Shown here piece by piece: positions 61,611 to 64,000 of a stretch of 64,000 nucleotides of DNA. Position numbers and translations under genes: made by a program. The stretch's first letter is position 1, and every line of letters starts with the position of its first letter. This stretch comes from CAZTTG01 sp964615935 (GTDB lineage Bacteria; Planctomycetota; UBA1135; GCA-002686595): contig CAZTTG010000024.1 in assembly GCA_964615935.1 (NCBI GenBank), positions 1 through 64,000 on the forward strand, read 5' to 3'. The notes beneath the pieces are model-generated. The model was not told where the DNA came from and did no database searches. It was given only the letters and a program-made list of their open reading frames with translations.

Positions 61611-62651
61611 TCAGGCCCGCTCGGGCTGGGGCGCGCGGCTGAAGGTCACGGCCAGGCCGAAGAGCCCGCAGGTCGCCGCGATCCCCGGCCACAGGAGCCC
61701 GACGGCCGCACCCCCCACCGCCGGCGCGGCGATCAGCAGGAGGACGCCCATCACGCTCAGGCGGTCCAGGCCCAGGTCCGCCAGCCGGTGCGCCAGGTGC
61801 CGGCGGTCCCCCACCCAGGGCGCCTGTCCGATGCTCGCGCGCAAGAGGCTCAGGCGCGCCAGGTCGAGCAGCGGCAGGACCAGGACGGGCCAGGCGGCGG
61901 GTGTCAGGAGGATCATCATGCCCAGGAGGTGGCTCCCCGCGTCGCCCAGGTAGGCGGCCGGCAGGAGCGGCCCTCCCCCGCGGGGGCGGCGCCCCAGCAG
62001 GTTGAAGGGCAGGAATCCCAGCAGCACCCCGAACAGCACCGGGGACGAGCCCAGGAAGCCCACCAGGCCCAGCCCCGGGGCGGCTCCGTCGGCGTTGTCG
62101 AAGGTGTTGAGCGCGTTGAGCGCGGTGACCGCGAGGGCGGTCCAGGCGAGGGCCGGGGCCAGCTCCCCCCGGGCCAGCAGGGGCCAGGTCAGGACGGCGC
62201 CCACCGCGAGCTGGCCGAGCAGCTTCCAGGCCGGTCGCAGGCGCCCGCGGGAGAGGTCGTCGGCCAGGCCGAGGGCGAAGGCGGCCGCGAGGGCCGGAGC
62301 GATCGCCAGGCCGCCGGAGGCGCCGAGGAAGGCGCTCAGGGGCGCGGCCCAGTCGGGCCAGGCCGGGGCGGAGCCGGGCCAGGGCCAGGCCACCAGGGCG
62401 GAGACGAGCAGGCCCAGCAGCAGGGCCGCCCCGCCCACGGCGGGGACCGGTCGGGCCTGCAGCTTGCGGGCCCGATCGGGTCCGGCCGCGGCGTCCACCC
62501 AGCCGATGCGGGGCGCCGCGGCGATCAGCAGGGCGGCCGCGGCCGCCGTCAGGCCGCCGGCCAGCAGGAATGCGCCCGCCGAGCCCGGCCACCCCGCCGG
62601 GTCGATGGCCGGGGCTGTCCCCAGGGCCGTCGCGCTCGCCTTGCCGATCAT
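61611..62651 (-). CDS. MraY/WecA-family phospho-sugar transferase
   Basis: 346-residue multispanning membrane enzyme of the polyprenyl-phosphate N-acetylhexosamine-1-phosphate transferase family, which transfers a sugar-phosphate to undecaprenyl phosphate. The catalytic blocks are clear: GLADD (Mg-binding Asp pair), NTFDNADG, YLGDAGSHLLGMM and GDRRHLAHRLADLG (His loop). It has about 10-11 hydrophobic helices. As the MraY of peptidoglycan synthesis normally sits in the dcw cluster, a WecA-like role in surface polysaccharide priming is more likely. The start overlaps the nadD stop (ATGA). It would fit as the priming enzyme for the glycosyltransferase locus elsewhere in the window, but that is inference. 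Confidence 0.85.
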   Translation of the reverse strand: MIGKASATALGTAPAIDPAGWPGSAGAFLLAGGLTAAAAALLIAAAPRIGWVDAAAGPDRARKLQARPVPAVGGAALLLGLLVSALVAWPWPGSAPAWPDWAAPLSAFLGASGGLAIAPALAAAFALGLADDLSRGRLRPAWKLLGQLAVGAVLTWPLLARGELAPALAWTALAVTALNALNTFDNADGAAPGLGLVGFLGSSPVLFGVLLGFLPFNLLGRRPRGGGPLLPAAYLGDAGSHLLGMMILLTPAAWPVLVLPLLDLARLSLLRASIGQAPWVGDRRHLAHRLADLGLDRLSVMGVLLLIAAPAVGGAAVGLLWPGIAATCGLFGLAVTFSRAPQPERA

Positions 62652-63310
62652 TCTCTCGCGGGTCCTTCCGACAGGTAGATGCCCCGGCGCCGGATGTATT
62701 CCAGGACACCTTCGGGCAGGGCATCGCGCAAGCCCCGGGGGAGATCCCCGCCCGCCGCCAAGGCCCGGCGCAGCTCGGTGGACTCCCAGGGCACCGGGGG
62801 GACCTCCAGGAAGCCCTCGGCCAGCCGGGCGAGGGCCGCCTCGGAGAGCCGCCCCCGCAGCCCCTCCAGGATCCGTCGCGTCCCGGGGAGGCGGCGCACC
62901 ACCACCGGCCGGGCCAGCCGCAGGAGCTCCTCCACCTCGATCCACAGGGGCAGGCCCTCGAGGTTGTCGTCGCCGATCAGGAGGTGGATCCGGACTCCCC
63001 CCGGCAGGCTCAGGGCTCCGGGAAGCTCCCGCACGGTGTCCACCGTGTACGAGGTCCCGCCGCGGCGCAGCTCGATGTCCGAGATCGTCCAGGCGGGCTC
63101 TCCGCGGATGGCGATCTCCAGCATGGCCAGCCGGTCCTCGCCGGGGGCCAGCACCCGCCCCAGCTTGAAGGGCGAGCGGGCCGCGGGCACGAAGGCGATC
63201 CGGTCCAGGTCGAAGGCCTCGCCCGCGGCCCGCGCCACGTGCAGGTGCCCGTTGTGGACGGGGTCGAAGGAGCCGCCGAACAGGCCCAGGCGGAGGGGGG
63301 CCTCGCTCAT
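62648..63310 (-). CDS. nadD: Nicotinate-nucleotide adenylyltransferase
   Basis: 220-residue enzyme joining ATP and nicotinate mononucleotide to deamido-NAD. The nucleotidyltransferase signature GGSFDPVHNGHL (residues 12-23), the FVPAARSPFK substrate loop, LLIGDDNLEGLPLWIEVEEL and the C-terminal STELRRAL (family ISSTxIR) are all present. It overlaps hisS by ATGA upstream and the MraY/WecA-like gene by ATGA downstream, a tightly coupled trio. Confidence 0.95.
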   Translation of the reverse strand: MSEAPLRLGLFGGSFDPVHNGHLHVARAAGEAFDLDRIAFVPAARSPFKLGRVLAPGEDRLAMLEIAIRGEPAWTISDIELRRGGTSYTVDTVRELPGALSLPGGVRIHLLIGDDNLEGLPLWIEVEELLRLARPVVVRRLPGTRRILEGLRGRLSEAALARLAEGFLEVPPVPWESTELRRALAAGGDLPRGLRDALPEGVLEYIRRRGIYLSEGPARE

Positions 63311-64000
63311 CGCGCCGGGTCCTCCGCCTCACCGAGCCGGCGCCGGACCTCCTTCAGGAGAGCGCCGCGCGAGGCGGTCACCTGCTCGGTCCGCGCCAGG
63401 TGCTTGACCTGCGCGGTGCCCGCCGCGAGCTCGTCCGGCCCCACGATGACCGCCAGGTAGAAGCTGCCCCCCCCGGCCTGCTTCATCTGGGACTTGAGCG
63501 AGCGGCCCTCCACGTCGTAGACGGCCGACACGCCGCCGCGGCGCAGCTCCTCGGCGATGGCCAGGACCTCGCCGCGCAGCTCCGGTCCGGCCCCCACCAC
63601 GAAGACGTCGGTGGGTCGCGGGAGGAGGTCCGCCAGAAGGCCGAGCTCCTCCAGCACGGTCAGGGTCGGGGTGAAGCCCACCGCGAAGCCCACCGCGCCG
63701 AGGTCGGGGCCGCCGAGGTCGCGCAGCAGGTGGTCGTAGCGCCCCCCGCCGCACAGGGCCCGCCCCAGCCGCGGCGAGAAGACCTCGAACACGGTGTGGG
63801 TGTAGTAGTCCAGCCCGCGGATGATGCCGGTGTCGATCTCCGCCGAGCGCCCGACGTCCGCGAGGTGCCCGATCACCGCGTCGAAGTGCTCGCGGTTCCC
63901 CTCCGACAGACTGTCCAGCAGGCGCGGCACGTCCCGGTTCAGCTCCTGGCAGCGCGCATTCTTGCAGTCGAGGACCCGCAGCACGTTGCGCTCGAAGCGC
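63307..64000 (-). CDS. hisS: Histidyl-tRNA synthetase, C-terminal part, cut by the window edge
   Basis: At least 230 residues of the C-terminal half; the N-terminus lies beyond 64000. The catalytic histidine-binding motif RGLDYYTHTVFE, the LCGGGRYDHLL block and the C-terminal anticodon-binding domain (TDVFVVGAGPELRGEVLAIAEELRRGG ... GRSLKSQMKQAG) are clear. Motif 3, normally GLERL with an ATP-contacting Arg, reads VGFTPTLTVLEEL, without Arg. Divergent HisS groups with a non-Arg motif 3 are known, so it may still be active; alternatively it is a paralogue. Its stop overlaps the nadD start (ATGA). Confidence 0.9.
   Translation of the reverse strand, partial: RFERNVLRVLDCKNARCQELNRDVPRLLDSLSEGNREHFDAVIGHLADVGRSAEIDTGIIRGLDYYTHTVFEVFSPRLGRALCGGGRYDHLLRDLGGPDLGAVGFAVGFTPTLTVLEELGLLADLLPRPTDVFVVGAGPELRGEVLAIAEELRRGGVSAVYDVEGRSLKSQMKQAGGGSFYLAVIVGPDELAAGTAQVKHLARTEQVTASRGALLKEVRRRLGEAEDPAR

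Overview
The window is about 70% G+C by eye and densely coded, with many 4-nt start/stop overlaps (ATGA, TTGA, GTGA). No rRNA, tRNA, CRISPR array or insertion sequence was recognised. The gene set suggests a Gram-negative-type bacterium: an RND pump with its periplasmic adaptor, several lipoproteins, a long YidC and a SurA/PrsA-like isomerase. The best guess for the group is Planctomycetota. The pointers are an ECF sigma factor whose C-terminus leads into a membrane helix and a carboxypeptidase-regulatory-like domain, metallocarboxypeptidase-like proteins with Asp-rich calcium-loop-like inserts, the prkA-yeaH-spoVR trio in a non-spore context, and a HisS with an atypical motif 3. This is inference; no marker gene settles it. 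A 51-nt poly-C start, a ~100-N gap and a 10-N gap show that this is a draft scaffold.

Layout. 0.2-4.6 kb (-): RND pump and adaptor. 4.9-10.6 kb (+): tig-clpP-clpX protein quality-control cluster, then a DHH phosphoesterase and rlmN. 10.5-14.0 kb (-): M14 peptidase, lysine 6-aminotransferase and an aldehyde-dehydrogenase-like protein without its catalytic Cys. 14.1-20.9 kb (+): rnpA-yidD, a TolB-like protein, a YfhO-like membrane protein, an MBL hydrolase and an unknown secreted protein. 21.0-22.9 kb (-): ECF sigma factor and regulatory-domain protein, probably one gene broken by a 1-nt frameshift. 23.1-27.4 kb (+): a small membrane protein, a nitroreductase, and a VIT-VWA surface protein with a GlyGly-CTERM-like tail next to a rhombosortase-like protease, followed by a gene relic. 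27.4-36.0 kb (-): a glycosyltransferase operon with a tandem duplication of a GT2-GT4 fusion, headed by an NHL-type lipoprotein. 36.2-40.1 kb (+): two DUF3857/transglutaminase proteins, the second lacking catalytic residues. 40.2-44.7 kb (-): prkA-yeaH-spoVR. 45.2-46.2 kb (+): an M28 glutaminyl-cyclase-like lipoprotein. 46.3-60.4 kb (-): a long co-directional run (metallophosphoesterase, yidC, mnmE, nrdR, NrdD-like ATP-cone protein, smc, two M14-like proteins). 60.6-61.6 kb (+): a parvulin. 61.6-64.0 kb (-): hisS-nadD and a MraY/WecA-like transferase.

How the genes fit together. The housekeeping blocks handle protein folding and turnover, tRNA and rRNA modification, chromosome condensation and NAD synthesis. 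The accessory blocks concern the envelope: glycan assembly, surface-protein sorting, secreted proteases and efflux. A recurrent theme is an apparently catalytically dead homologue beside a relevant active enzyme or regulator: ALDH-like beside lysine aminotransferase, transglutaminase-like beside transglutaminase, NrdD-like beside NrdR, and a pair of M14-like proteins. The strongest candidates for new biology are the NrdD-like double ATP-cone protein, the sigma-TM-regulatory-domain locus and the rhombosortase/VIT-VWA pair.
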